Of a DNA stretch of 64,000 nucleotides, positions 1 through 9,013 are shown piece after piece. The position numbers and the translations under genes were made by a program. This DNA comes from an uncultured Acetatifactor sp. (GTDB lineage: Bacteria > Bacillota > Clostridia > Lachnospirales > Lachnospiraceae). A model generated the notes under the pieces. The model ran no database searches, was not told the origin of the DNA, and worked only from the letters and a program-made list of their open reading frames with translations. Within the stretch, counting starts at the first letter, position 1, and every line of letters starts with the position of its first letter. The stretch is from NCBI GenBank assembly GCA_910578215.1, contig CAJTPH010000009.1:1-64000 (forward strand), read 5' to 3'.

Positions 1-1116
1 GCAGAAGTGGTAAAACATATCTATGATTTATCGCTCAATCAGGAACTGGGGTCTGCAAAAATAGCAAGACTGCTGAATGAAGATGATTATTATAAGACTG
101 TGGCTCCTGTAGATGTCTGGAAAAGCGGTACTATCACAAGCATTCTGACAAACCCTGTCTATGCAGGCCATGCAGCATATAAACGTCGGGAACGTAAAAA
201 CGGAAAATACCATAGACTGGATAGTGAAGACTGGATTAAGTCAAATTTCCCCGACGAAAGCATACAGATTATCAGCGGCGAATTATGGGACAGGGTACAG
301 GATAAGCGCAAGTGCAGGTCTGATAAATATATAAAAACACTGGAACATAAGAATATACATGTAATAAGGAGGAATGACGGCGTGCTGTCGCTTATTGACG
401 TAATATATTGCGGTTATTGCGGAAGAAAGCTGACAAATGGAACCAGATACGCCTATTGGACGATTAAAGATACAGGTGAAAAAAGAACAAGTAAAACGCC
501 AGTTTATCGTTGCCAGTCTGCTCAAATTGGAATACCACATAATAAAGTAACACAATTTCGTGCCGATAAAATAGAAGGAATCATCTTTGAATGCCTGACA
601 GAGTACATAGAGTGCTTACAGAAGAATGAAAACATTTTTGATGCTTTTGAGCGGAATCAGAATCAGGAGAAAAGGAAACAGGAAGCGGAGATAGCAAAGC
701 TTCAGAAAGAAATCCACAAAGCATTGCAGGCAATAGGAACCATGGAAGAACATATTCCAGAAGCGATAGCAGGAGATTATCCCCTGTCACTGGAAGAACT
801 GGCATCCGCCATCCGTAGACAGAAAGAGAAACTTACGGAGCAGGAAAGGAAGATACAGGAAAAAAGGGACAGTCTAAAAGGAATGGCGGTCACTGCAGAT
901 GAATGGAACGAACTGAAATCCAATATTCCAACATGGAAGCAGGTATTCAGGGAAGCGGACACACAAACGCAAAGGGTGTTGGTAAACAAGCTGATTGAAA
1001 GGATTGATGTCAAGAATGAACAGATTGCGGTACGCTTCAAAATCAACCTGAATGACTTTTTACCCCGAAACAGTGATGGTTCCGATACCATTCCGTATAC
1101 ACCCTGTTCAGTGTAA
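1..1116 (+). CDS. Large serine recombinase, C-terminal part (cut by window edge)
   Basis: The reading frame is open from the first base, so the N-terminal catalytic serine domain lies outside the window. What remains has the recombinase domain typical of large serine integrases (a segment near residues 30-60 around 'NPVYAGHAAYKRRER'), then a zinc-ribbon with CGYCG and a later single Cys ('YRCQS'), then a long charged coiled coil (about residues 205-290) and a short C-terminal region. These are family features of integrases that move phages, ICEs and other integrative elements. The last dozen codons overlap, antisense, the conserved coding sequence of the neighbouring minus-strand gene. The recombinase therefore appears to end at or across the element-chromosome junction, as is usual for an integrase gene next to its attachment site. 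Confidence 0.85.
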   Translation, partial: AEVVKHIYDLSLNQELGSAKIARLLNEDDYYKTVAPVDVWKSGTITSILTNPVYAGHAAYKRRERKNGKYHRLDSEDWIKSNFPDESIQIISGELWDRVQDKRKCRSDKYIKTLEHKNIHVIRRNDGVLSLIDVIYCGYCGRKLTNGTRYAYWTIKDTGEKRTSKTPVYRCQSAQIGIPHNKVTQFRADKIEGIIFECLTEYIECLQKNENIFDAFERNQNQEKRKQEAEIAKLQKEIHKALQAIGTMEEHIPEAIAGDYPLSLEELASAIRRQKEKLTEQERKIQEKRDSLKGMAVTADEWNELKSNIPTWKQVFREADTQTQRVLVNKLIERIDVKNEQIAVRFKINLNDFLPRNSDGSDTIPYTPCSV

Positions 1117-1795
1117 AGGATTGAATGGCAAGAATGTTGGCATAGAGGGCGCTTTCCGGCCAGGTGGAATAAATTTCACAGGATGCGACGTTTTTAATGT
1201 AGTCCTTGTAGCGGACCCAGTAATTGGGGGCGGTGGGGTCGCTGGGGACGCCGTCGTGAACGATGACGTACTCGGGGACTACCACGCGGCTCAGGACGAT
1301 TTCCCCGGTTTCGGCCATGGGCTTGATCTCATCCTCCGGGATTTTTGGAGGATAGGTTCCGAACAGCGTATGGGCAGGAATGACCACTATTTTTTCGTCT
1401 TCCTTTGTGGCGGCGAGGGGGTTCATGCGTATGGGCTGCAGGGACAGCTCATCGGCCAGTATCTCCGAGCCGGACACAAGGACGGGCTCATAGCCTTCGG
1501 CAGTGACGGAAATATTGTACTCGGAATAAGGCTGTTCCGTGGCGTCGGGTGTGAGAGAAAGATCCAGAGGCGGCGCGGGCAGAGATACGACGGGAGTCTG
1601 TCCGGAGCTGTCTGTGGTAAGTACTTCAAGGGGAGATTCGGGGTCTCCTGTGTAGGAGATGGTGACGGTGGCATTTGCCACGGGAATCAGCCCGATGGTG
1701 GAGACCACGCTGATCTTCATGGAGCCGGCATAGGGTGTGTCGATGCTTTCCGGCTCCTGTGCGGCAGTCAGATCCTTTACGTTTGTGTCAGTCAT
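1043..1795 (-). pseudogene. SpoIID-like peptidoglycan-binding protein, 3' end lost by element insertion
   Basis: The 250-residue frame starts at ATG 1795. The N-terminal part (about residues 25-110) looks like an Ig/carboxypeptidase-regulatory-like domain ('TVTISYTGD...', 'SGQTPVV', 'SVTAEGYEPV'). The second part carries 'IPAHTLFG', 'VVVPEYVIVHDG' and 'YIKNVASCEIYSTWPESA'. From memory this matches Clostridia proteins that continue through a SpoIID-like region into a C-terminal PG_binding_1 domain, about 400 residues in total. Here similarity stops after 'TEWYRN' and the frame ends 11 residues later, exactly where the serine recombinase begins on the other strand. I infer that an integrative element inserted into this gene. 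The truncated product lacks the rest of the catalytic-like domain and the wall-binding module, so it is probably not functional as it stands. Confidence 0.7.
1079..1117. other. Probable attachment-site junction of an integrated element
   Basis: The minus-strand protein reads as a normal family member up to 'NRVYTEWYRN' and then turns into an unrelated 11-residue tail ending at 1043. On the other strand the serine recombinase ends at 1116. The crossover should lie near 1079-1117. The exact core dinucleotide cannot be placed without the other end of the element. Confidence 0.55.
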
Positions 1796-1942
1796 AGATA
1801 ACCATGCCTTTCTGCAGCCTGCGGGTTTGAATGGAAACAGGCGCCGTGTGCGGGCAGAATATCCGCAAAGCGGGCAGGCGTGCAGTATTATATTGATTTA
1901 GGATAATATATGCGGTATGCTTCAAAAGTTTACAAAAAGGTC

Positions 1943-1971
1943 TTGACGTACAGGGAAACCTGATGTATGAT
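1943..1971 (+). promoter_or_regulatory. Sigma-A-type promoter of the first GntR-ABC operon
   Basis: TTGACG at 1943-1948 and TATGAT at 1966-1971 are separated by 17 bp, about 110 bp before the GntR start. A 9-bp direct repeat (AGGATAATA at 1900-1908 and 1981-1989) brackets the promoter and might be an operator, though this is weak. The rest of 1796-2082 holds nothing else I can name. Confidence 0.65.
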
Positions 1972-2082
1972 TGTGTTATGAGGATAATACATTAAAGACG
2001 GAAGGGAATGCGGGAGCTTTAGATTAAACGAGAAGCTTATAATAAACGAGGATTCCTTATAATTATAGAAAGGATGATGAGG

Positions 2083-2523
2083 ATGGCGTGGGATTTAGAT
2101 TCTGACAGACCCATATTCGCTCAGCTTGCGGAGCGGATACAGATACAGATCGTCTCCGGGCATTATCCGCCCGGAGGGAAGCTGCCCAGTGTAAGGGAGC
2201 TTGCCACTGTGGCGGCGGTGAACCCCAATACCATGCAGAAGGCTTTTGCGGAGCTGGAAAGAAGCGGGTTGATTATCACCCAGCGTACCAACGGAAGGCA
2301 GGTCACCGAGGATACGGAGCTGATAAGGAGAGTTAAGACCATGCTGGCCAGAGAGCATGTGAGGGTCTTCTTTTCCAGAATGAAGGAGCTGGGGTATAGG
2401 GAAGAAGAAGTCGTGTCATTGTGTGAAAATATTTTTGAGGGAAAAGCCGTGCCCGAGGGGGACGGCAGCAAGGCGTCTCCGGAAATTGACAGGGGGGGGG
2501 AGAATTATGAACGGATTAATTGA
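2083..2523 (+). CDS. GntR-family (YtrA-type) transcriptional regulator
   Basis: The protein has 146 residues. Its N-terminal winged helix-turn-helix has the GntR signature ('PIFAQLAERIQIQIVSG', 'LPSVRELA', 'NPNTMQKAFAELERSGLI'), followed by only a short helical tail. This is the YtrA architecture, lacking the ligand-binding domain of larger GntR proteins. I place the start at ATG 2083 because AAAGGA ends about 8 bp upstream; ATGs at 2074 and 2077 are too close to it. The gene overlaps the following ABC ATPase by 17 bp, the usual YtrA arrangement in which the regulator represses its own ABC transporter operon. A run of nine G residues (2492-2500) lies inside the 3' end and doubles as the ribosome-binding site of the next gene. 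Confidence 0.85.
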   Translation: MAWDLDSDRPIFAQLAERIQIQIVSGHYPPGGKLPSVRELATVAAVNPNTMQKAFAELERSGLIITQRTNGRQVTEDTELIRRVKTMLAREHVRVFFSRMKELGYREEEVVSLCENIFEGKAVPEGDGSKASPEIDRGGENYERIN

Positions 2524-3208
2524 GATGGTGGGTCTGACAAAGGCGTATGACGCCAGGCATGTGGCGGTGAATAATGTCACGTTGACACTGCCCAGGGGGA
2601 GGATCATCGGTCTTTTGGGTCCCAACGGAAGCGGCAAGACTACGCTTATAAAAATGCTCAACGGTCTGCTGGCGCCTACCAGTGGGAGCATCAGGATCAA
2701 CGGTCTGCCCGTGGGCGTGGAAACCAAGGCTCATGTGGCTTATCTGCCGGACAGGACATATCTTGCGGGAAATGAGAGAATCAGCGAGATACTGGACTAT
2801 TTCTGTGATTTTTATGCGGATTTTTCCAGGGAGAAGGCGATAAACATGCTTTACAGCCTGAACATCGACCCGGGCACAAGGCTGAAGACCCTGTCGAAGG
2901 GCACCAAGGAGAAGGTGCAGCTGATTCTGGTGATGAGCCGTAACGCCGATCTGTATATTCTGGATGAGCCCATCGCAGGCGTAGACCCTGCGGCGAGGGA
3001 TTATATTCTGAGGACGATTATCAATAATTATGATCCGAATGCCACCGTCCTGATCTCCACTCATCTGATCACCGATATCGAGCAGGTGCTGGACGAGGTC
3101 ATCTTTATGCGCTACGGGAATCTGGTGCTGTATACCTCTGTGGACAATATCAGGGAGCAGCACGGAAAATCTGTAGACGCTTATTTCAGGGAGGTATTCG
3201 CATGTTAG
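2507..3208 (+). CDS. ABC transporter ATP-binding protein
   Basis: This is a 233-residue nucleotide-binding subunit. Walker A is 'GPNGSGKTT' (about residues 38-46), the signature region is degenerate ('LSKGTKEKVQ'), Walker B is 'LYILDEPIAGVD' and the switch histidine is in 'ISTHLITDIE'. The G-rich ribosome-binding site sits at 2491-2500, so ATG 2507 is preferred over an earlier in-frame start at 2423. It is translationally coupled to the GntR gene upstream and overlaps the permease gene by 7 bp. Together these form a GntR-ATPase-permease exporter operon of the YtrA/B type. The substrate is unknown; relatives are linked to cell-envelope stress. Confidence 0.85.
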   Translation: MNGLIEMVGLTKAYDARHVAVNNVTLTLPRGRIIGLLGPNGSGKTTLIKMLNGLLAPTSGSIRINGLPVGVETKAHVAYLPDRTYLAGNERISEILDYFCDFYADFSREKAINMLYSLNIDPGTRLKTLSKGTKEKVQLILVMSRNADLYILDEPIAGVDPAARDYILRTIINNYDPNATVLISTHLITDIEQVLDEVIFMRYGNLVLYTSVDNIREQHGKSVDAYFREVFAC

Positions 3209-4032
3209 GAAAATTGATTAAGCATGAGTGGAAAAGTACTTACAGGATGGGGTGTCTGATGCTGTTTATCACCCTCTTGGTAACGTTTATGGGATGGCTT
3301 TCCTTTCAGAGCCCCATGTGGAGGCAGTTAAGGGAGGACAGCTATAACACGTCTTTTGGACCGCTGGATTTTATAAGCATTATAGTGCTGCTCATGTACG
3401 TTTTTATGCTGGCGGGTATATCTTATGCCATTCTGATTTATCTTGGAGTGCATTTTTACAGGACCATGTACACGGACCAGGGATATCTGGCGCATACCCT
3501 GCCGGTGGGAAAGCATCAGCTTCTTGTCAGTAAGATTCTGGTAAACGGGCTGTGGCTGCTGATCATATATGTGGCGGTGTTTCTGTCGGGCTTGGCGGTG
3601 CTGGGTTCGCTGATAGGGATTTTTCTTTCGGAAGGATATGCCTGGGTGAATTTCTGGCATGATTTTTTGGAGTTTGTAAGTGACTTCGCTTTTTATTTCG
3701 ACATAAACGACAAGATTTATCTAATTACCATGATTTTTAACTTTGTTCTGAGTCCTTTTGTAACCGTGGGCATATTGTTCGGTTCGATTACGTTGGGACA
3801 GATGTTCGCCAGGGCGAGAGTGCTGATGGCGATTTTGTGCTATCTGGGAGTGGGTATACTCAATAACTTGATTTCCTCTGTAGTACATAGCATAGTGACG
3901 TTCAGCAGCATAAGGCTGAACACGGCGATGAATATCGGCATTAATTCCAGCCAGATCGTGCAGCTGATTGCTGCGGTGGCGCTTTATTTTGCTTCCTATT
4001 ACATTCTTACAAAAAAACTGAACATGGAGTAA
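3202..4032 (+). CDS. ABC-2-type transporter permease
   Basis: The 276-residue protein has about six hydrophobic segments (around residues 15-35, 55-80, 110-140, 175-200, 205-225 and 245-270), as expected for the membrane subunit of a small ABC-2 exporter. It starts at ATG 3202, overlapping the ATPase gene, so ATPase and permease are made together. The N-terminal 'LGKLIKHEWKSTYR' resembles the cytoplasmic start of many ABC-2 permeases. No catalytic motif is expected. The substrate cannot be inferred. Confidence 0.8.
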   Translation: MLGKLIKHEWKSTYRMGCLMLFITLLVTFMGWLSFQSPMWRQLREDSYNTSFGPLDFISIIVLLMYVFMLAGISYAILIYLGVHFYRTMYTDQGYLAHTLPVGKHQLLVSKILVNGLWLLIIYVAVFLSGLAVLGSLIGIFLSEGYAWVNFWHDFLEFVSDFAFYFDINDKIYLITMIFNFVLSPFVTVGILFGSITLGQMFARARVLMAILCYLGVGILNNLISSVVHSIVTFSSIRLNTAMNIGINSSQIVQLIAAVALYFASYYILTKKLNME

Positions 4033-4140
4033 AGCCGGAGAAAATAAAACCGAAATAAGGTAAAACGGCAATACGCTTTAATCACAGCAGAAAATATGAA
4101 CAATATCTGATAATAAGGAAGACGGAGGAGAGGGATCAGC

Positions 4141-5010
4141 TTGAAAAACGTAATGAAAAAGGTCGGAAGGACCATTGTGGCATTTCTGCCTGTGCCGGCA
4201 TGCTTTCTGCTTCAGCTCGGGGTGATGCTTGTGGTCGAGATTGTGCTTATGTTTCCTACTATTATGAGGGCCATATCGGGAGCAGTCAGCTATGATGAGA
4301 TGATGGAGTTGACGTACGGGCTGGTGATGGAGAATATTATGACCATACAGCTCGTGGCGCAGACCGCCATGTTTGCGGTATTCGGGCTGTGGTATTATCT
4401 GGCCTACGGCAGGAAAAAGAGACCGGAGACGGCGGAGAAGCCTGCGGGTCTGCATATTGTTCTGCTTGTGCTGATGGGGCTGATTCTGCAGTTCGGTATA
4501 AGCAGTGTGCTTACCCTGATCGAGCTTATGGCGCCGAAGGTGATGGAGAACTACAACGAGCTGATGGAGACTATGGGGCTGGGTGAGATGTCGCTGCCGG
4601 TTATGATCGCCGTATCCGTCATGGCGCCTCTGTCCGAGGAGGTGCTGTGCAGGGGAGTCATTCTGAGGCTGGCGGAGAGGGTGAGCCCCAGATTCTGGGT
4701 TGCGAACGTAATTCAGGCGCTGGCCTTCGGTATTCTCCACGGCAACCTTGTCCAGGGAATCTATGCGTTTGCGCTGGGTTTGGTGATTGGATATATTTAC
4801 GGGAAGTACAGAAATATCTGGCTGTGTATGCTGCTTCACGGGGCGATGAATCTTTCAAGCTATGTCATAACTCCCTTTTATATGCTGTTTCCCGAGGATA
4901 ATCCGGTGCCTGTGCTGATTGTTGTGTTTGTGGTCTCCGCCGCTCTGTTTGTGCTTTGCTTCAGACCTTTTGTGGCAAGGAGCCGGGGCGGGGAAGGATC
5001 TTCGTGTTAA
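4141..5010 (+). CDS. CPBP-family intramembrane glutamic endopeptidase
   Basis: This 289-residue polytopic membrane protein has the three conserved CPBP (Abi/Rce1-like) motifs: EEVLCRG (about residue 166), a histidine in 'FGILHGN' (about 200) and a second histidine in 'LLHGAMN' (about 237). In the family the Glu pair and the two His form the active site within the membrane. Bacterial members process peptides or prenylated proteins and some confer bacteriocin immunity. The start is taken as TTG 4141, with GGAGGAG about 9 bp upstream; ATG 4153 is an alternative. It follows the ABC operon after 108 bp with no obvious promoter and is closed by the hairpin at 5104-5130. Confidence 0.85.
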   Translation: MKNVMKKVGRTIVAFLPVPACFLLQLGVMLVVEIVLMFPTIMRAISGAVSYDEMMELTYGLVMENIMTIQLVAQTAMFAVFGLWYYLAYGRKKRPETAEKPAGLHIVLLVLMGLILQFGISSVLTLIELMAPKVMENYNELMETMGLGEMSLPVMIAVSVMAPLSEEVLCRGVILRLAERVSPRFWVANVIQALAFGILHGNLVQGIYAFALGLVIGYIYGKYRNIWLCMLLHGAMNLSSYVITPFYMLFPEDNPVPVLIVVFVVSAALFVLCFRPFVARSRGGEGSSC

Positions 5011-5103
5011 ATACGGCGGTGTGAATTGCTTTGCGGGCTGATTTTGCCTGCACGCTTTTGAAGGCTGGCCGCCGGGGGAAAAATAGCTGAGTCAGATTTT
5101 GCG

Positions 5104-5140
5104 GGCGGCTGTTCCTTGCGGACAGCCGCCTGTTTGTATG
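5104..5140 (+). terminator. Rho-independent terminator after the CPBP gene
   Basis: A perfect 9-bp stem (GGCGGCTGT at 5104-5112 and ACAGCCGCC at 5122-5130) is followed by TGTTTGT. The T tract is short, but the position about 95 bp after the stop codon fits a terminator. Confidence 0.6.
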
Positions 5141-5145
5141 GGGAA

Positions 5146-5285
5146 GTAACAGTTCAGCCATACAGTACCGCGAAGTCAAAATTGCATCCTTATGCAATTT
5201 TGCGAGACTTGCGAGCGCCAAAATGAGTTGAAAACTCATTTTGTGTGCATCAGTGTAACAGTTTAGCCGAAGGTTGAACTGTTAC
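5146..5285. repeat. Multi-hairpin intergenic element
   Basis: Three strong stem-loops follow one another: AAAATTGCA/TGCAATTTT (5178-5201, with an outer AAGTC/GACTT pair), a perfect 11-bp stem CAAAATGAGTT/AACTCATTTTG (5219-5243), and GTAACAGTTTAGCC pairing with GGTTGAACTGTTAC (5255-5285). The left flank at 5146-5159 is a direct repeat of the left arm of the last hairpin, so the whole block is also bounded by inverted GTAACAGTTCA. This looks like a REP/MITE-like non-autonomous repeat. No second copy was seen in the window. Confidence 0.5.
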
Positions 5286-5314
5286 ATGGGGAATGATAAA
5301 CAGGGAGAAATAAA

Positions 5315-5343
5315 TTGCCCTGTGGCGAAAGATTTGGTATAAT
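5315..5343 (+). promoter_or_regulatory. Extended -10 promoter of the DUF5717 operon
   Basis: TTGCCC at 5315-5320 and TATAAT at 5338-5343 are spaced by 17 bp, with TGG just before the -10 box (extended -10). It lies about 50 bp upstream of the DUF5717 start and right after the multi-hairpin element. Confidence 0.7.
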
Positions 5344-5392
5344 GTTGATACAAAAGGCAATTATTTTGCGCATAAAAGAGGGTGAGCGAAAG

Positions 5393-8300
5393 ATGCAGGA
5401 AATTATCAATCAGGTTTTAAAGGGGAACTTCGATTATGAGAACGGTTCTCTTGATTTTTCGTGCGCGAAAATAGAGCTTGCCCTGAAAAAGGGGGAACAG
5501 AGGGAGGGGACCTTCCGTATCCTGTCCACTCAGGGGCAGTTTACCTGTGGAAGGGTGATTTCCTCGGACCTCAGAATGGAATGTCTGACCGGGGAATTTA
5601 CCGGCTGTGACGAGGAAATTTCCTATTGCTTTCACGGAGAGAATCTGGATGAAGGGGATGTGGTAAAGGGAAGCTTTTATGTAATCAGCAATCATGGGGA
5701 GTATTATCTTCCCTTTGTGGCTTCTGTGGAGCATGCCGTCCTTGAATCCTCCGTGGGCAGCATAAAAAATCTGTTTCACTTTGCCAATCTTGCAAAGAGC
5801 AGCTGGCAGGAGGCGGTGAGGCTGTTTTATTCCCCGGAGTTTAAACGGCTTTTTTCGGGCAGCGATGCCCAGTATCAGGATATTTACAGGGCGCTTTCCG
5901 CAGTGGACGGCCGGGAGCAGAACGTAGAGGAGTTTTTGATTCAGATAAACAAAAAGCAGAAGGTGGAGTTTTTGACGGAGGAGGACGAGCTGACCGCCTC
6001 GGTTTCCGTGAACGAGGGGGCCTGCGCCGTAACGGAGAAGGAGCTGTCCATTGTGCGCAACGGCTGGGGATTTACCAAGCTTTTCGTGGAATGCAGGGGG
6101 GATTTCTTCTTTGTGGAGAAGGAGGCTTTGACGGATGACGACTTCCTGGGTAATTATTGCCGGCTGCCCGTATTTATTGACCGAGGCTTCTGCAGAAAAG
6201 GCAGGAATTACGGGCAGATCTGTCTTTACAACTCATATGTGTCGCTGACGGTTCCCGTGACGGTGCGGTGTGGGGACGGGATACCAAGGAGCAGCCAGGA
6301 GCTTAACAGGAAGCGCTGTACGGTACAGCTCATGGAGTTTTATCTGGCGTTCCGCACAAAGAAAATCGGCACGTCCACATGGCTGAAGGAGACCCGCATG
6401 CTTGTGGACAAGCTGGTTCTCATGGATGAGAACGACATTGCCGCAAAGCTGTTTCAGGCACAGCTGCTGATAACGGAGGAAAGCTTTAACGAGGCGGGCT
6501 GGAGCCTGGACCATGTGGCGGATATGCTGGAGAATGAACAGTCGGACGATACTCTTTTGGCATATTATCTGTATTTAACCACCCTGATTCACAAGGACCC
6601 GCGCTATATCAGCCAGGTCACGGCGGATGTGGAGCATATTTACAGACAGGATAATTCCAATTGGAGAGTGGCGTGGCTGCTGCTTTATTTGTCAGAGGAT
6701 TATCACAGGTCCATAACGGGCAAATGGGTCTTTTTGGAAAAGCAGTTTTCGGCGGGCTGCTGCAGCCCGGTGCTGTATATAGAGGCACTGGCGCTTTTGA
6801 ACGGCAATCCGGCGCTTCTGCGCAGGCTTGGCGCTTTTGAGCGGCAGGTGCTGTTCTTTGGGGCGAAGCAGGAGCTTTTGAGGCAGGAGGTCGTAGAGCA
6901 GCTGCTCTATGTGATAAAAAAGGTCAGGGATTTCTCCCCGGTGATTTTTAAGCTTTTGGAAAGGCTGTACCGGAAAAAGAGAGATGTCCGCCTGCTGCAG
7001 GAGATATGCACGCTGCTTATCAAGGGCGGAAAGACGGGCAGCCTGTATTTTGGCTGGTACAGCGCCGGTGTGGAGGAGCAGCTGCGGATCACCAATCTTT
7101 ATGAGTATTATATGATGTCGCTGGATCTGAATGAACCCTGCGAGCTGCCAAAGGTTGTGCTGATGTATTTTTCCTATCAAAACAATCTGGGCTATGAGCA
7201 CACCGCATATTTGTATGACTACATATTACAGCATAAGGACAGGCTGGGGGATATATATGAGAGCTATCGGTTTAAAATAGAGAGGTTCGTGGTCGAACAG
7301 ATTCAAAAGGAGCATATTAACAGGCATTTGGCAGATCTGTACAACCGCCTGCTGCAGCCGGAGATGGTGAACGAGCAGACCTGCAGGCAGCTTTCAAGAC
7401 TGCTCTTTGCGCATTTGATTCGCGTGGAGGATGACAGGCTCTGCAAGGTGTACGTATACCAGCCCGGCAATCTACGGCCTGCGGAATATCCCCTGACGGC
7501 CGGATGCGCCTGGGTGCCTCTTTATGGCAACGAATATACGATCTGCTTTGAGGATGCCTGGAAGAATCGTTTTATGAAAAATGCGGAATACACCACAGAG
7601 CGCCTTATGAGACAGGGAAAATATTTGAAATGGCTGCTGCCCGTTATAGAGGAGTGCCCGGAGCTTGACCTTTATCTCTGCGCCAGCGAGCGCAGCCGTC
7701 TGATGGAGCAGGAAGGCGGGCCGGAGCGGGCGATGAGGGTTGTGCTTTCCGAAAATGTGGATGACAAGGTCAGAAAAAGCCTTTATTTCAGCCTGCTGCA
7801 GCATTTTTACGAAACGGACGACACGCGGAATCTGGACGAATACATCAAAAACATGCCGCCCGGCACACTGACGGACAAGGAGCGCGGCACGGTGGTGAAG
7901 TACATGGTGCTGCGGGGCAATTATGAGCTTGCCGGGCAGTGGCTTAAGGCATACGGCCCGTATTTCATAGATGCGAAGCTTTTGGTACGGATTTTGGCGC
8001 AGCTGATCGAGAGGGAAAATAAAATTGAAGATCCCGCCCTTCTGGCGGCGGCGGTATATGTATTTGAAAAGGGTAAGTACGGCAGCACGGTGCTTGAATA
8101 TTTGTCCCTGTATTACAAGGGAATGACCAGAAATATGCGGGATATCTGGAAGGCGGCAAAATCCTTTGATGTGGACCGTTATAAGCTGACGGAAAGGATT
8201 CTGGTTCAGATGCTGTATTCCGGCGCCTTTGTGGGCGAGAAGATGGAGATTTTCCGCTACTATATTTCCCAGGGACCGAAGCCCGAGATCGAGGAGGCGT

Positions 8301-8965
8301 TTTTGGCTCAATGCTCCTATGATTACTTTGTCAGGGAGCGGCTTACGGAGAGAGAGGTGTTTTCCGAGATCCAGAATATGCATCAGAGGGGAGAGGCGGT
8401 GCAGAAGGTTTGTAAGCTTGCCTTTCTGAAATATTTTGCGGAAAATGCCGACGAAAGGACGGAGGATATACGGTCCATAGCCGTCTCCTTTCTGAGGGAA
8501 TTTCTGGGCAGGAAAATTCATCTGGAGTTCTTCAGGGCATACCGGGATGTGCCGGAGGTGCAGCTGGGCATGGGCGACAAGACCATTATCGAGTACCATG
8601 CGGGTCCCCAGAGCAGGGCGTGTATTCACTATGTCCTTCTTCATGATAACGGCGAGTCCGGAGAATATATTGCCGAGTATATGAAGGAGGCGTATGACAG
8701 GGTGTTTTTTAAGGAGTTTGTGCTGTTCTTTGGCGAGAGCGTTCAGTATTACATCACGGAGGAGAAGGACGGCGGCGAGCAGCTGACGGAGAGCGGAACG
8801 CTGCAAAAGAGCGACAGCTTGGGAAACGAGGAAGACAGCAGGTATCATTTGATCAACGATATTGTCATCAGCAGGACGCTCCAGGACTTCGACACCATGG
8901 ATGACCTTCTGGAGGAGTATTACAAAAAGGAATTTATGAACGGAAGGCTGTTTGAATTAAAGTAG
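5393..8965 (+). CDS. DUF5717 family protein (large, function unknown)
   Basis: This 1190-residue protein is one I recognise from memory as the DUF5717 family of Lachnospiraceae; no function is established. ATG 5393 is chosen because GAGGGTGAG lies just upstream, and homologues begin with a segment like 'NQVLKGNFDYENGSLDF'. The first 300 residues look beta-rich (possibly Ig-like or carbohydrate-binding-like). The remaining ~850 are largely helical and read like a long array of irregular TPR/SEL1-like repeats, with many 'LYEYYMMSLDL' and 'LAQLIERENK' type helices. There is no signal peptide and no clear membrane segment, so it is probably cytosolic. It is the first gene of a four-gene operon with an actin/Hsp70-fold protein, a small repeat protein and a coiled-coil membrane protein, which suggests a scaffold or assembly machine. 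That role is inference only. Confidence 0.75.
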   Translation: MQEIINQVLKGNFDYENGSLDFSCAKIELALKKGEQREGTFRILSTQGQFTCGRVISSDLRMECLTGEFTGCDEEISYCFHGENLDEGDVVKGSFYVISNHGEYYLPFVASVEHAVLESSVGSIKNLFHFANLAKSSWQEAVRLFYSPEFKRLFSGSDAQYQDIYRALSAVDGREQNVEEFLIQINKKQKVEFLTEEDELTASVSVNEGACAVTEKELSIVRNGWGFTKLFVECRGDFFFVEKEALTDDDFLGNYCRLPVFIDRGFCRKGRNYGQICLYNSYVSLTVPVTVRCGDGIPRSSQELNRKRCTVQLMEFYLAFRTKKIGTSTWLKETRMLVDKLVLMDENDIAAKLFQAQLLITEESFNEAGWSLDHVADMLENEQSDDTLLAYYLYLTTLIHKDPRYISQVTADVEHIYRQDNSNWRVAWLLLYLSEDYHRSITGKWVFLEKQFSAGCCSPVLYIEALALLNGNPALLRRLGAFERQVLFFGAKQELLRQEVVEQLLYVIKKVRDFSPVIFKLLERLYRKKRDVRLLQEICTLLIKGGKTGSLYFGWYSAGVEEQLRITNLYEYYMMSLDLNEPCELPKVVLMYFSYQNNLGYEHTAYLYDYILQHKDRLGDIYESYRFKIERFVVEQIQKEHINRHLADLYNRLLQPEMVNEQTCRQLSRLLFAHLIRVEDDRLCKVYVYQPGNLRPAEYPLTAGCAWVPLYGNEYTICFEDAWKNRFMKNAEYTTERLMRQGKYLKWLLPVIEECPELDLYLCASERSRLMEQEGGPERAMRVVLSENVDDKVRKSLYFSLLQHFYETDDTRNLDEYIKNMPPGTLTDKERGTVVKYMVLRGNYELAGQWLKAYGPYFIDAKLLVRILAQLIERENKIEDPALLAAAVYVFEKGKYGSTVLEYLSLYYKGMTRNMRDIWKAAKSFDVDRYKLTERILVQMLYSGAFVGEKMEIFRYYISQGPKPEIEEAFLAQCSYDYFVRERLTEREVFSEIQNMHQRGEAVQKVCKLAFLKYFAENADERTEDIRSIAVSFLREFLGRKIHLEFFRAYRDVPEVQLGMGDKTIIEYHAGPQSRACIHYVLLHDNGESGEYIAEYMKEAYDRVFFKEFVLFFGESVQYYITEEKDGGEQLTESGTLQKSDSLGNEEDSRYHLINDIVISRTLQDFDTMDDLLEEYYKKEFMNGRLFELK

Positions 8966-9013
8966 TATCTGGTTATGGGTTAAGTTAAGTATTGTTTGCG
9001 GCGGAAAGGCGCG

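Noticed and set aside
7472..8848. Open frame of 458 codons antisense to the DUF5717 gene
   Set aside because: Shadow of a conserved gene in a GC-balanced region; no motifs and no supporting ribosome-binding site.
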